Positions 8,792 to 18,022 of a stretch of 63,775 nucleotides of DNA are shown here, in pieces. Position 1 is the first letter of the stretch. The number at the start of each line of letters is the position of its first letter. Where the stretch lies: NCBI GenBank assembly GCA_030744755.1, contig JASLPY010000023.1, positions 1-63,775 on the forward strand. Direction: 5' to 3'. The translations under genes were made by a program, and so were the position numbers. The DNA is from Kiritimatiellia bacterium. GTDB lineage: Bacteria > Verrucomicrobiota > Kiritimatiellia > UBA8416 > JADHWI01. The notes beneath the pieces are model-generated. The model did no database searches. It was not told the origin of the DNA and was given only the letters and a program-made list of their open reading frames with translations.

Positions 8792-10720
8792 GTGAAGCAT
8801 TCGTTAATACCAGCATTCCTGTGCGCCCTGGTGACCGCCGCCCCCGCATCGGCTCTCACGATTGCTAAAAACGGGACGGCGAAGGTGTCCATCATCGTTG
8901 CCGTCGATGCCTCTGCACCGGTTGTGCATGCAGCGGAGGAACTGTCGTCTTTTCTTGAACAGATAACTGGCGCTAAGTTTCCTGTTCCTGGTACAGCCGC
9001 AGGCGGTGGGCGTATTCTCGTCGGTCCGGGAGCCGCAAAGAAAGCCTTCCCGGATTTCTTGGCGAAGGGCCTCGGATCCGACGGGATCGTGATTCGCACG
9101 GTGGGTAAAGACCTCGTTCTGGCTGGTGGGCATCCGCGCGGTACGCTCTATGCAGTCTACACGTTTCTCGAGGAGCAGGTGGGCTGCCGCTGGTGGTCAT
9201 CGAAGGTTTCGACGATCCCGAAAAAGACGACGCTGAAGACCGGCGAACTGAACACCCGCTACATCCCGGTGCTCGAGTACCGGGAACCTTTCTGGATGGA
9301 TGCGTTCGACGGGGATTTTGCCGTACGAAACAAATGCAATGGGAACTCCGAACGTCTCGACGAGAAAAGGGGTGGCAAGCTCAGCTACGAGGGTCACGTA
9401 CATACCTTCAACAGGCTGGTTCCTCCGGATAAGTACTTCGACAAGCATCCCGAATGGTTCAGCGAAATCAAGGGAAAGCGAATGCGGGACCGCTCGCAGT
9501 TATGTCTGACCAACGAGGATATGCAGAAGGAACTTGTATTGAACCTTCGCGAGCGTCTGAAACAGAATCCCGCGGCCACAACCGCGAGCGTGTCACAGAA
9601 CGACTGGTACAATTGCTGCACCTGCAAAAGATGCGCGGCCATTGATGCGGAGGAGGGAAGTCACGCAGGGACGATGTTGCGGTTTGTAAACGCCGTAGCC
9701 GCGGATATCGAAAATGATTTCCCAAACGTGACAATCAGCACCTTGGCATACCAGTACACCCGGAAGCCTCCGCTGAAGGCAAGGCCGCGGCACAACGTGA
9801 TCGTCCGGCTATGCAGCATCGAGTGCTCGTTCAGCAAGCCTCTATCCGATGACCGGAACAGCAGATTCCGCGACGATATCATCGGCTGGTCGAAGATCTG
9901 CGATCGGCTCTACGTTTGGGATTATACAACCAATTTCAAGCATCACATCCTCCCCCACCCGAATCTCAGGGTACTGGGACCGAACGTGAAATTCTTCGTC
10001 GCTAACGGCGTCAGGGGCCTTTTTGAACAGGGCGCCTACACGACGATGGGTGCGGAGATGGCGGAGCTCCGAGCTTGGGTCCTTGCCAAGTTGTTGTGGA
10101 ATCCGAAACTCGACGCAGAGGAACTTATAGACGCATTTCTCACCGGCTATTACGGGCCAGGGGGGAAACACATTCGAGCCTACCTGGATGTCATGCATGA
10201 CGCGGTGGATGCGTCTGGCGACAAGCTCGGGTGCTTCTCGACACAGGCGCCGAAATTCCTTTCCTTTGCTGTCATTAATCAGGGATGGGCACACCTGAAG
10301 GAGGCAGAGAATGCAGTGAAAGACGATCCGGCCCTGCTTCATCGTGTGCAGGTAGTTCAACTCCCGACCTTGTACGCACTGATGATGAGGTGGGAGCATT
10401 ACCGCAAAGCGGCTGCAGGTGCGGACTGGCCGGTCAATGAATCCGCCCGAGAGGTGTACAAACATTTCATGGCAGTCGCAGATAGAAAGGGTATCACCCG
10501 TCTCAACGAGTGGCAGAAGGGATTTGACAGACTTGAACAGACCGTCAACAAGATAAGGACAACCCCTACTCCCACACCTACGCCTTCAAGCGTCGACGGC
10601 ATGGAACATGACGCGGCTGAATCGTCCGAAGACAGGCACAGCAACCTGAACGCTATAAACAGCGAATTCTTCAACCTTGCCGACTTGGTGCGCGAATTGC
10701 TACAGTTATTCTCCTTATGA
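8792..10720 (+). CDS. DUF4838 domain-containing exported protein (alpha-glucuronidase-like N-terminus)
   Basis: About 642 residues from GTG 8792, which has a strong AGGAAGGAG eight nt upstream and opens directly into a signal peptide (cut near ASA/LTI). The open frame extends about 96 codons further upstream, but that part has no site and overlaps the neighbouring promoter. Residues about 20-140 match the GH67/GH20 domain-2 fold (AAEELSSFLEQITGAKFPV, HPRGTLYAVYTFLEEQVGCRWW). The rest is the DUF4838 domain (SQNDWYNCCTCKRCAAIDAEE, VRGLFEQGAYTTMGAEMAELRAWVLAKLLW). A TPTPTPTP linker precedes a short Asp/Glu-rich tail. DUF4838 proteins are common in PVC polysaccharide-degradation loci. The stop overlaps the next ATG (ATGA). 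Confidence 0.85.
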   Translation: MKHSLIPAFLCALVTAAPASALTIAKNGTAKVSIIVAVDASAPVVHAAEELSSFLEQITGAKFPVPGTAAGGGRILVGPGAAKKAFPDFLAKGLGSDGIVIRTVGKDLVLAGGHPRGTLYAVYTFLEEQVGCRWWSSKVSTIPKKTTLKTGELNTRYIPVLEYREPFWMDAFDGDFAVRNKCNGNSERLDEKRGGKLSYEGHVHTFNRLVPPDKYFDKHPEWFSEIKGKRMRDRSQLCLTNEDMQKELVLNLRERLKQNPAATTASVSQNDWYNCCTCKRCAAIDAEEGSHAGTMLRFVNAVAADIENDFPNVTISTLAYQYTRKPPLKARPRHNVIVRLCSIECSFSKPLSDDRNSRFRDDIIGWSKICDRLYVWDYTTNFKHHILPHPNLRVLGPNVKFFVANGVRGLFEQGAYTTMGAEMAELRAWVLAKLLWNPKLDAEELIDAFLTGYYGPGGKHIRAYLDVMHDAVDASGDKLGCFSTQAPKFLSFAVINQGWAHLKEAENAVKDDPALLHRVQVVQLPTLYALMMRWEHYRKAAAGADWPVNESAREVYKHFMAVADRKGITRLNEWQKGFDRLEQTVNKIRTTPTPTPTPSSVDGMEHDAAESSEDRHSNLNAINSEFFNLADLVRELLQLFSL

Positions 10721-11169
10721 AGGAAACGCGCAAAGCATTGAAGATCCTGGCGATTGTCTGGATAGCCTGCTCCGTAACGGCTTCAAGCGTAACGGGCATG
10801 GTGCTCTGCATCGGTGCTGATGGGCACTTTTCTCTAGAGTTTGCCAATCATGACGACTGCAACCAGGAGCCGCATGACCACGCCAATATGCCACATGAAT
10901 CTGTTCAAATGCGCGTAAATGATGCCAAAGGCTGCTGTGGCGACTGTATCGATGTGCCACTTTCGCCGGACATTGTGTCGCAGCTCACAGAGGCAGTGAG
11001 ACACAAACGCACCACAGAAGAGACGATAATCCGGCCATTGACAGCCCCGTCAGTCACTGTTGACGAGCTGACTACCCGAGCATCTCAAAGCAATCTTAAA
11101 CGGCAGGCCGCCCTGTCGGACTCCTACGCATTTCTGCTTTCGCAACGAACGACAGTTCTGCTCATCTGA
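10717..11169 (+). CDS. Small exported Cys/His-containing protein at the head of a metal-efflux operon
   Basis: 150 residues; the ATG overlaps the DUF4838 stop by 4 nt. It has an N-terminal signal or anchor segment (LKILAIVWIACSVTASSVTG). The mature part holds VLCIGADGHFSLE, a stretch with five His (HDDCNQEPHDHANMPHES) and CCGDC, a plausible soft-metal site. I recognise it only as the sort of uncharacterised protein found before CzcCBA-type genes. The role is unknown; a periplasmic metal sensor or chaperone is inference from its position and from Cys/His content. Despite the overlap with DUF4838, function probably ties it to the downstream efflux genes. Confidence 0.6.
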   Translation: MKETRKALKILAIVWIACSVTASSVTGMVLCIGADGHFSLEFANHDDCNQEPHDHANMPHESVQMRVNDAKGCCGDCIDVPLSPDIVSQLTEAVRHKRTTEETIIRPLTAPSVTVDELTTRASQSNLKRQAALSDSYAFLLSQRTTVLLI

Positions 11170-11325
11170 TTCTTATCCACTACCGGCACCCACACGCAGT
11201 AGCTGCGATGCCGGTCTGCCGACGCCCGGCCAAGGCAAGCTCACTTCAATCACCGGGCATAGGTTCCGCTTACTTTTTCACCAGCTTTACGTGAAATTTA
11301 GCAATACACATTAATGGAGGAATTG

Positions 11326-12699
11326 ATGAGGTTACGGACTATATATAACTCTCTGCTTGCCGGCGCAATCTGCATCGGCGTGACAGGCTGTGCATCCACC
11401 GGCAGGAGAACGTTTGCACCTGCCGCACGCCCGCTGGGAGCGCAGTACGTCTCTGCTGGCCAGGACACGCACAAGGCGAAGGATACCGTGACATCCGAGC
11501 CAACCGATGCCCTACTTATCAAGCAGGCACTGGCATTGGCGCTGCTGCGAAACCCCGGGCTCGAAGCTTTCTCGCATGAAGTACGCGTAACGGAGGCTCT
11601 CGCCATTCAGGCACGGGCCCTTCCCAATCCCATGATCGAACTGGAGGTAGAGGAATATGATCGCGATGGCGAAGGCTATAACTCCAGCGAAACGGTTGTC
11701 GCTCTCTCACAAGTTCTTGAACTGGGAGGTAAGCGCCGTTGGAGAACCCGAATTGCTGAGTCAAAGGGTGAACTGGCGGGATGGGACTATGAGAGCAAGC
11801 GTCTCGATGTCTTCACATCTACGATACAGCGTTTCGTCGATGTCATCGCCGCCCAACGCCGGGTGGATCTTGCAAAATCCAGCGTCGAACTGGCCGAGAA
11901 AACAGAGCAAGCAGTGGGCGAACGAGCAAAGGCCGGCAAGGAACCTCCATTCCAGGTAGCAAAGGCTGCCGCTGAGCTGGAGATGACTCGCATCGGCCTA
12001 TCCGAAGCTGTGAACGGGCTTGCCGTGTCTAGACTGAAGCTGGCGTCAATGTGGGGAGACACCGATCCGCGTTTCAGAACAGTACAGGGGGATTTTGACT
12101 TCATCCTTGAAGCAATCCCTCCCCTGCGGGCACTGAGTTCATACCTATCGAGGAATCCTGATCTAGCCCGCCTGGACGCCGAATTGCAGTTGAGCATGGC
12201 GGGGCTTTCCTCACAAAAAGCTGCCCGAATTCCAGACATCAAGGCAGAGATAGGCTTCCTGAGTTATGAAGAGGATGGCACTGATGCACTGGCGTTTGGA
12301 GTCAAAACGGGGCTTCCTGTGTTCAATCGCAATAGCGGTAACATTGCCGCTGCAGAGCACCAACTGGCAAAGGCAAAAGCGCTACGCAGAGGCACGGAGA
12401 TGGCCCTGTCCACAAGACTTGCTGAAGCGCACGCGACTCTGACAGCGGCCCAGAAGAAGGCAGAGACACTGAAATCCAAGGTCGTCCCGGCCATACAGAA
12501 GGCATTTGACGCCGCTCATGAGGGCTACAGGCAAGGCAAGTTCGACTTCCTGGACATGCTGGACGCCCAACGGAGTCTGTTTGAGGCGAAAGGTGCACTT
12601 GTTGACGCACTGTCGAGCTACCATGCTGCTATTGCAGAAATCCAGAGGCTTACCGGAACAAGCATCGAAGAAATGACGAGCCAACAACGAAAGGAATAG
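11326..12699 (+). CDS. TolC-family outer-membrane efflux lipoprotein (CzcC/CusC-like)
   Basis: About 457 residues. ATG 11326 is chosen because GGAGG lies five nt before it; the ATG at 11314 sits upstream of that site. The signal peptide ends in a lipobox (GVTGC, Cys about residue 22). The rest consists of two OEP repeats with long coiled helices: LIKQALALALLRNPGLEAFSHE starts the first, and ALSSYLSRNPDLARLDAEL starts the second. SQVLELGGKRRWR is the typical CzcC-like turn. It forms the outer-membrane channel of a tripartite metal exporter with the adaptor 4 nt downstream and the RND pump. Substrate is not set by this subunit. Confidence 0.9.
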   Translation: MRLRTIYNSLLAGAICIGVTGCASTGRRTFAPAARPLGAQYVSAGQDTHKAKDTVTSEPTDALLIKQALALALLRNPGLEAFSHEVRVTEALAIQARALPNPMIELEVEEYDRDGEGYNSSETVVALSQVLELGGKRRWRTRIAESKGELAGWDYESKRLDVFTSTIQRFVDVIAAQRRVDLAKSSVELAEKTEQAVGERAKAGKEPPFQVAKAAAELEMTRIGLSEAVNGLAVSRLKLASMWGDTDPRFRTVQGDFDFILEAIPPLRALSSYLSRNPDLARLDAELQLSMAGLSSQKAARIPDIKAEIGFLSYEEDGTDALAFGVKTGLPVFNRNSGNIAAAEHQLAKAKALRRGTEMALSTRLAEAHATLTAAQKKAETLKSKVVPAIQKAFDAAHEGYRQGKFDFLDMLDAQRSLFEAKGALVDALSSYHAAIAEIQRLTGTSIEEMTSQQRKE

Positions 12700-12703
12700 A
12701 CAA

Positions 12704-14281
12704 ATGCACCAGGTCCAAACTTTTCAAAGGAACGCGAGTTTCGCGATCACCTTGTTGGGAATCGCGCTACTCGCCGCTTCTTCTCTTATCGTGTGCGCGG
12801 AAGCAGAAGACTCGCACGCGGGTCATGATCACTCAACACACGCAGCTGGGCATGGAGCCGCTGAACCCCAACTTGTGCCTGTCACCAGGGAGCAAGTGTC
12901 ACGTCTGGGCATTAAGATCGCACCTGCCGCAAAGGGTAATGTCCGGCGGCAGATACGTGTGCCGGGAGAGATCAAGATCAATTCCGACCGTCTTGCTCAC
13001 GTCGTTCCACGCGCTTCCGGTATCGTACGCGAAGTAGAAAGCAAAGTCGGGGACAATGTCGAGTCCGGGGAAATGCTTGCCTGGATCGAGAGTGACGAAC
13101 TGGCGACAGCCAAGCTTGATTTCTATTCCAAAGTGTCAGAGGTAGGATGCTGCGAGATCAGGCTACCCCGCGCCAAAGAGATCTTTGGCAACGTAGCCCG
13201 TCTCATCGCGCTTCTAAAAAAGGGGGCTGGGGAAGAGGAGATAAAGACGCTGGATGGGCTCGAAATGGGAAGTTACCGAGGTCGGTTGCTAACGGCCTAC
13301 GCGACCCACCGATCCGCCAAGACGACCCATGAGCGGGAGTCTACGTTACGCGCCAAGCAGATCAGCAGTGCCCAGGATCTGCTTACCGCAGAGACCAAAC
13401 TGGCACAGGCAAGGGCCAACTTTCAGGCGGCAATGGATACGGCGCGTTACGAGACGCTGGTCGCCTATAGCGAAGCCGCGCAGGAACGTCAGGTTGCCGA
13501 ATTCGATGCCGTTGCAGCGGAGAAACAACTGCGACTGAAGGGTGCCGATGAGAAGGTTGTTGCCGAACTCCGATCGCTTGTTCCCAAGACATCGGGTCTC
13601 GAGCCATGCCTGTGTAACAATCCAAACTGCAAGGAGGATGAACTGCCCTCACTGGAAAAGGCACTTGGAAAAGACAAACGCTTTGCCTGGTACCCACTTC
13701 GATCGCCATTCGCCGGCACCTTGATTGAGAAGCACATAGCACTGGGTGAGTCGATTGAAAGTACTTCCGAAGTCTTCACGATCGCGGATCTGTCCAGCGT
13801 ATGGGTGGATCTGGCCATCAGCCAGGAGAGCATTCCCGAAGTTCGGGAGGAGTATCCGATAGAGGTCCAACTTCCGGATGGATCGAAATCCGAGGCCAAG
13901 ATCCAGTTTGTTTCTCCTGTCGTTGCCCCCGAAACCCGGACAGCCCTGGCGCGTGCTACCCTGGATAACACCAGTGGACAATTTCGGCCCGGCACGTTCA
14001 TCGAGGCGGTTATCCATGTGCCGTCCAATGAAAAGGCGCTGATCGTACCCAAGGCAAGCGTACAGCTTATAAACGATCATCCTTGTGTCTTCGTATGGGG
14101 CAAGGGAGCTTTCGAGATGAGGGAAGTGAAAACCGGCCGTAGCGACTCGGTGCAGACTGAGATCCTGCGGGGCCTGCAACCCGGCGAAAAAGTTGCAGCC
14201 GTCAACGCTTTCCATCTGAAGGCGGAGTACATCAAATCTGCAGCGGGTGACCTGGGTGCTCACCACGGGCACTCACACTGA
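12704..14281 (+). CDS. Periplasmic adaptor subunit of heavy-metal RND efflux (CzcB/CusB-like)
   Basis: 525 residues. An N-terminal signal segment is followed by a His-rich stretch (HAGHDHSTHAAGHG) and the protein ends in HHGHSH; both are likely metal-binding. The core has the membrane-fusion layout: barrel-sandwich start (RQIRVPGEIKINSDRLAHVV), a long alpha-hairpin (about 135-290), the return lipoyl half (RSPFAGTLIEKHIALGESI) and the beta-barrel (VWVDLAISQESIPEVREEY). An unusual insert around residues 300-325 (CLCNNPNCKEDE) sits just before the second lipoyl half and gives three closely spaced Cys. It is translationally close to both neighbours (4 nt from tolC-like, 17 nt to the pump). Confidence 0.9.
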   Translation: MHQVQTFQRNASFAITLLGIALLAASSLIVCAEAEDSHAGHDHSTHAAGHGAAEPQLVPVTREQVSRLGIKIAPAAKGNVRRQIRVPGEIKINSDRLAHVVPRASGIVREVESKVGDNVESGEMLAWIESDELATAKLDFYSKVSEVGCCEIRLPRAKEIFGNVARLIALLKKGAGEEEIKTLDGLEMGSYRGRLLTAYATHRSAKTTHERESTLRAKQISSAQDLLTAETKLAQARANFQAAMDTARYETLVAYSEAAQERQVAEFDAVAAEKQLRLKGADEKVVAELRSLVPKTSGLEPCLCNNPNCKEDELPSLEKALGKDKRFAWYPLRSPFAGTLIEKHIALGESIESTSEVFTIADLSSVWVDLAISQESIPEVREEYPIEVQLPDGSKSEAKIQFVSPVVAPETRTALARATLDNTSGQFRPGTFIEAVIHVPSNEKALIVPKASVQLINDHPCVFVWGKGAFEMREVKTGRSDSVQTEILRGLQPGEKVAAVNAFHLKAEYIKSAAGDLGAHHGHSH

Positions 14282-14298
14282 TTCACGGAGATCCGATC

Positions 14299-17200
14299 AT
14301 GATCGAAAACATCATCAGCATAGGATTGAGGCACAAGCTGTTGGCATTCATGCTCACCGTCGCGGTTTGCGCGTTGGGAGCATTCTCACTGTCTAAGCTT
14401 TCCATCGACGCCTTTCCTGACATCAGTCCGAATCTTGTTCAGGTGTTTGCCGAGGTAGACGGGATGGCTCCCGAAGAGGTCGAGCAACTCGTCACACGCC
14501 CGACGGAGACGGCAATGCGCAGCATCCCGGGGGTTCAGAAGATACGTTCGCTCTCTTCCCTGGGCCTCTCAACGGTCAACATCTACTTTGAGGACGACGT
14601 GGACATATACCGCGCCAGGCAATTGGTTGCGGAGCGTCTCAAACTCGCGGAGGAAGGCATCCCGAAAGGTGTAGACATGCCGCACGGGCTTGAAATGGGG
14701 CCGGTCGCCAGCGGCATGGGCAAGATTCTTGCCTATTACCTGGACGCAGAGAACCGGGATATTACAGACGTGAGGACGCTTCACGAGTGGACTGTAAAGC
14801 GCGGAATCGAAACTGTGCCCGGGGTGGCCAAAGTCATCAGCCAGGGAGGCTTTCTGCGTCAGTACGAGGTCGAGCTTTCTCCAGAAAGTCTGCTGGCACA
14901 TGGACTCACCCCGTCAGATGTGAGCGAGGCAATTGAGCTGAACAATGCGAACGTCGGAGCAGGCATTGTCACTCGCGGCAGCGAAGAACTCATTGTTCGC
15001 TCCCTGGGCCGCATCAGTACGGTCGATGAGATTGCCAATACTGTCGTCAAGAGTGTCGATGGAAAACCGATCCTCGTCAGGGATCTCGGCACAGTCAGCC
15101 TGGGGCAGGCCTTTCGCCGGGGAGTCGCCATACTTAATGGTGAACGCGAAGTCGTTCTTGGCGGAGTCTACAAGTTGCACCGCGCAAACTCGTTTGAAGT
15201 AATCAGAGACCTGCGCGTCCGGATAGCTACGATCAACGAGACCCTACCGGAGGGAATCAGAATCGTACCCTACTACGATCAGGCTGACCTGGTGGCAAAC
15301 AGTATCCGCACGGTTTGCAGTGCCCTGTTACTCGGACTGATTCTCGTATCAGTAGTCGCATTCCTTTTCCTCGGAAACCTTCGAAACGCGCTGATAATGG
15401 TCTGTTCGCTACCATTCGCGCTCATGTTCGGGATTGTCTGCATGCAGCGAAGCGGTATGCCGGGGGATCTTATATCATTTGGCGGCATGGCCATCGCTCT
15501 GGGCATGATTATTGACGCGACGATCATTATGGTCGAGAAGCTGCAGACCGCGGCAGGAACGCCCTCCGGAATTAGGGAAGACGAGAACACAGTCCTGAAA
15601 GCAGCACAGGAAGTGGGTCGTCCCATAGTCTTCGCCGTAGCCGTAATCAGCGTGGTTTTCTTGCCCATCTTCACGCTGGGAGAGATTGAGGGCAAAATGT
15701 TCAGACCTCTTGCTTTTGCCGTCGTTGCAACCATGGCTGGATCACTGCTTTACGCGCTTCTAGTGGCGCCTGTTTTCTTCAGACTGTTGCATCGTGCTGA
15801 CCATCGGCGCTCCGGACACGGTCCTGGAAGAATGCTCGGGCCGATCCTGGACCGCTATGAAGCAATGGTAAACCGGACGCTTAAACATCCATTCGCACTG
15901 CTCCTGTTGCTACTCGTTCCTCTTGTAGGCGGCGCCTGGGGGTTCATGAGGCTGGGCCGCGAGTTCGTACCAACGCTGCAGGAAGGTACGATCAACTGCT
16001 ACGCCTACATGAATCCGAATGTGTCCCTCGCTGAAATCAAGTCCTCTTGCTCAGACATATCGCGGATCGGAGGTGATATCCCGGAGATAAAGAATATCAT
16101 CGCTGATATTGGCTATGGAGAAGTTGGCCCGCATATGCACCACACAAACTACGGTTGCATCACTATCACTTTGAAACCGCGCGTCTTTTGGCGAAGGGGA
16201 AGGAGCCAGCAAGAGGTGGTTAGCGAACTCGACAGGCGATTACGTGACACACTCGGTATTGCTGCCGGCTTCTCGCAGCCGATCGCCCATGAGGTCGACG
16301 GCCTTATCGCAGGATCTGGCGCCCAGGTTGTCATGAAAGTATTCGGCGATAACATGGAGGAATTGAAGGCAATCGCGGCAGAAGTCGAGCACATCGTCTC
16401 CGGAATAGACGGTGTAGCGGACCAGCGCGTTGAACAGACCGACGGTCAGACGCAGATGCAAGTGCTACTCAACTCCGAGAGACTGGCAAGACACGGTCTC
16501 AACAAGCACGAGGTCCAGACAATTGTACACCAGGCGTTGACAGGGGAAGTTGCCGGGGACGTGTTTGAAGGAGAAATGGCGTCCAGGATACTTGTTCGCC
16601 TGGATAAACGGTACCAGGAGGACAGGGAAGCGCTCGGCAACCTGCTGATCCGAACACTCACTGGCTCATACGTTCCCCTGAGCAGCCTGGCCGAGATCAC
16701 AACCGTTACCGGCCTGCGACAGATAAGCAGGGAGAATACTCAGCGCTATATCTCCGTGCAGTGCAATGTCCGGGGGCGCGACGTAGGAACATTTGTGCGC
16801 GATGCACAGGCGGCCGTCGATTCCAAGGACATTCTTCCTCCAGGGTACCGTATTGACTGGGGAGGCCAATTCGAGCTGCAACAGGCGGCCAACCGTCGAC
16901 TAGCGTTCATCATACCCCTCACCCTAGCCCTCGTGATGGCCATGCTATACGGGCTGTTCAGCTCTGTGCGCCTGGCCCTGCTTATTATGTTGAACGTCCC
17001 CTTGGCCCTTGTCGGTGGCATCTTGGCTCTGACTGCCTTCGGGGAGAATATCAGCATCCCCTCATCAATTGGTTTCATCGCGCTGTTCGGTATTGCATTG
17101 ACTGATGGAGTCGTTCTAATCTCACGGTTCGAACGACTCCGCCAGGAAGGCACGAAGTTGCTGGATGCGGTTCTGTCCGGATGTCGATCCAAGTTTAGAC

Positions 17201-17424
17201 CGGTGATTATGACAACCGTGACAACGGCGTTCGGACTGTTTCCGCTGATTATTGCCACGGGGACAGGCTCAGAGGTGCAACGACCCCTGGCAATCGTAGT
17301 AGTGTTCGGACTGGCCACATCCACGGTCGTAACGCTGTTTGCCATCCCGGCGGCATACCTTTGGATGGAGAGGAAATGGCCACGCTCTTTTCATTTGGAC
17401 ATATCTGGGCACGCCGCAGGATAG
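14299..17424 (+). CDS. Heavy-metal efflux RND transporter, CusA/CzcA family
   Basis: 1041 residues, full length for the family. It has TM1 near the N-terminus, two large periplasmic loops and twelve TM segments. TM4 reads FGGMAIALGMIIDATIIMVE, with the intramembrane acidic residues of the proton relay; the GG-AIA-G--IDA-I-M-E pattern is closer to the CusA (monovalent Cu/Ag) subgroup than to CzcA, but that does not fix the substrate. Other family motifs are SIDAFPDISPNLVQVFAE, GREFVPTLQEG and GFIALFGIALTDGVVLISRF. It is an inner-membrane proton-driven pump working with the adaptor and TolC-like channel encoded immediately upstream. Confidence 0.93.
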   Translation: MIENIISIGLRHKLLAFMLTVAVCALGAFSLSKLSIDAFPDISPNLVQVFAEVDGMAPEEVEQLVTRPTETAMRSIPGVQKIRSLSSLGLSTVNIYFEDDVDIYRARQLVAERLKLAEEGIPKGVDMPHGLEMGPVASGMGKILAYYLDAENRDITDVRTLHEWTVKRGIETVPGVAKVISQGGFLRQYEVELSPESLLAHGLTPSDVSEAIELNNANVGAGIVTRGSEELIVRSLGRISTVDEIANTVVKSVDGKPILVRDLGTVSLGQAFRRGVAILNGEREVVLGGVYKLHRANSFEVIRDLRVRIATINETLPEGIRIVPYYDQADLVANSIRTVCSALLLGLILVSVVAFLFLGNLRNALIMVCSLPFALMFGIVCMQRSGMPGDLISFGGMAIALGMIIDATIIMVEKLQTAAGTPSGIREDENTVLKAAQEVGRPIVFAVAVISVVFLPIFTLGEIEGKMFRPLAFAVVATMAGSLLYALLVAPVFFRLLHRADHRRSGHGPGRMLGPILDRYEAMVNRTLKHPFALLLLLLVPLVGGAWGFMRLGREFVPTLQEGTINCYAYMNPNVSLAEIKSSCSDISRIGGDIPEIKNIIADIGYGEVGPHMHHTNYGCITITLKPRVFWRRGRSQQEVVSELDRRLRDTLGIAAGFSQPIAHEVDGLIAGSGAQVVMKVFGDNMEELKAIAAEVEHIVSGIDGVADQRVEQTDGQTQMQVLLNSERLARHGLNKHEVQTIVHQALTGEVAGDVFEGEMASRILVRLDKRYQEDREALGNLLIRTLTGSYVPLSSLAEITTVTGLRQISRENTQRYISVQCNVRGRDVGTFVRDAQAAVDSKDILPPGYRIDWGGQFELQQAANRRLAFIIPLTLALVMAMLYGLFSSVRLALLIMLNVPLALVGGILALTAFGENISIPSSIGFIALFGIALTDGVVLISRFERLRQEGTKLLDAVLSGCRSKFRPVIMTTVTTAFGLFPLIIATGTGSEVQRPLAIVVVFGLATSTVVTLFAIPAAYLWMERKWPRSFHLDISGHAAG

Positions 17425-17464
17425 GGTACCGAAAAAGGACACAACTCAAACAGGAAGCAGAGGG

Positions 17465-17512
17465 GGTCCGATTCGCTATCGGACCGTGCTCTCAACACCC
17501 GCCTAAGGCGGG
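17465..17512. terminator. Two consecutive stem-loops after the efflux pump gene
   Basis: GGTCCGA and TCGGACC (17465-17485) form a 7-bp stem with a 7-nt loop. CCCGCC-TAA-GGCGGG (17498-17512) forms a 6-bp GC stem. Neither has a following T-run, so they may attenuate or protect mRNA rather than terminate fully. They separate the pump gene from the small His-rich lipoprotein, whose own SD follows at about 17527. Confidence 0.45.
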
Positions 17513-17535
17513 GACACACAAAGACAGGAGAAACG

Positions 17536-17739
17536 ATGAAGGACGCATTCCTAATGCTCGCAACGCTGATAATTGTCGCCGGCCTTTGCGTCGGCTGTGG
17601 CAAGGCGGACAGATCCGAGAAAGAGGCGGCAGGTATTGCCAAGCCCAATGAAACGGAGAACTGGGAACCCGAAGCAGCCGAATTGCCTGAGGGCCATACG
17701 GCCGATGACGGCCACGACCACAGCGATCACGATCACTGA
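17536..17739 (+). CDS. Small lipoprotein with a His-rich C-terminus
   Basis: 67 residues, with AGGAGA about 6 nt before ATG. A short signal peptide ends in a lipobox (LCVGC, Cys about residue 21). The mature peptide is acidic and ends GHTADDGHDHSDHDH, a clear metal-chelating tail. It follows the RND pump after two stem-loops. I infer a periplasmic or outer-membrane metal-binding accessory of the efflux system that buffers or delivers the exported ion. No named family is recognised. The His/Asp tail resembles the N- and C-terminal ends of the adaptor in the same operon. Confidence 0.7.
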   Translation: MKDAFLMLATLIIVAGLCVGCGKADRSEKEAAGIAKPNETENWEPEAAELPEGHTADDGHDHSDHDH

Positions 17740-17835
17740 TTATGATGAGTCTGACTCAAGACCGGGCTGACGGCTTCTTGGCAGGTCCCGATTGCCAGGC
17801 GTGACCAGATGCCAAGGGAGCGTAGTTCAGGTGCG

Positions 17836-17862
17836 GCGGTTATGTTGAGTCAACATAACCGC
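17836..17862. promoter_or_regulatory. 27-bp perfect palindrome, candidate operator
   Basis: GCGGTTATGTTGA, one central G, then the exact reverse complement. It lies 97 nt after the His-rich lipoprotein and about 160 nt before the GTG at 18023. There is no T-run, so a rho-independent terminator is unlikely. The AT-rich centre with dyad arms is typical of a dimeric repressor site. No regulator gene is adjacent. Confidence 0.45.
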
Positions 17863-18022
17863 TGTTATTGTCTCCACACAGCAGGTATACTAGCATCTCG
17901 TTAGGGCAGGATGGGATGACTATTCTCTTCTGAGTTGTAGAACGCGGTCCACTAGAGATTCGTATCTCTGGCCACTGAGCCGTACTGACTATGAGAACCT
18001 TTCGTATGAAAAGGAGGTCCAC

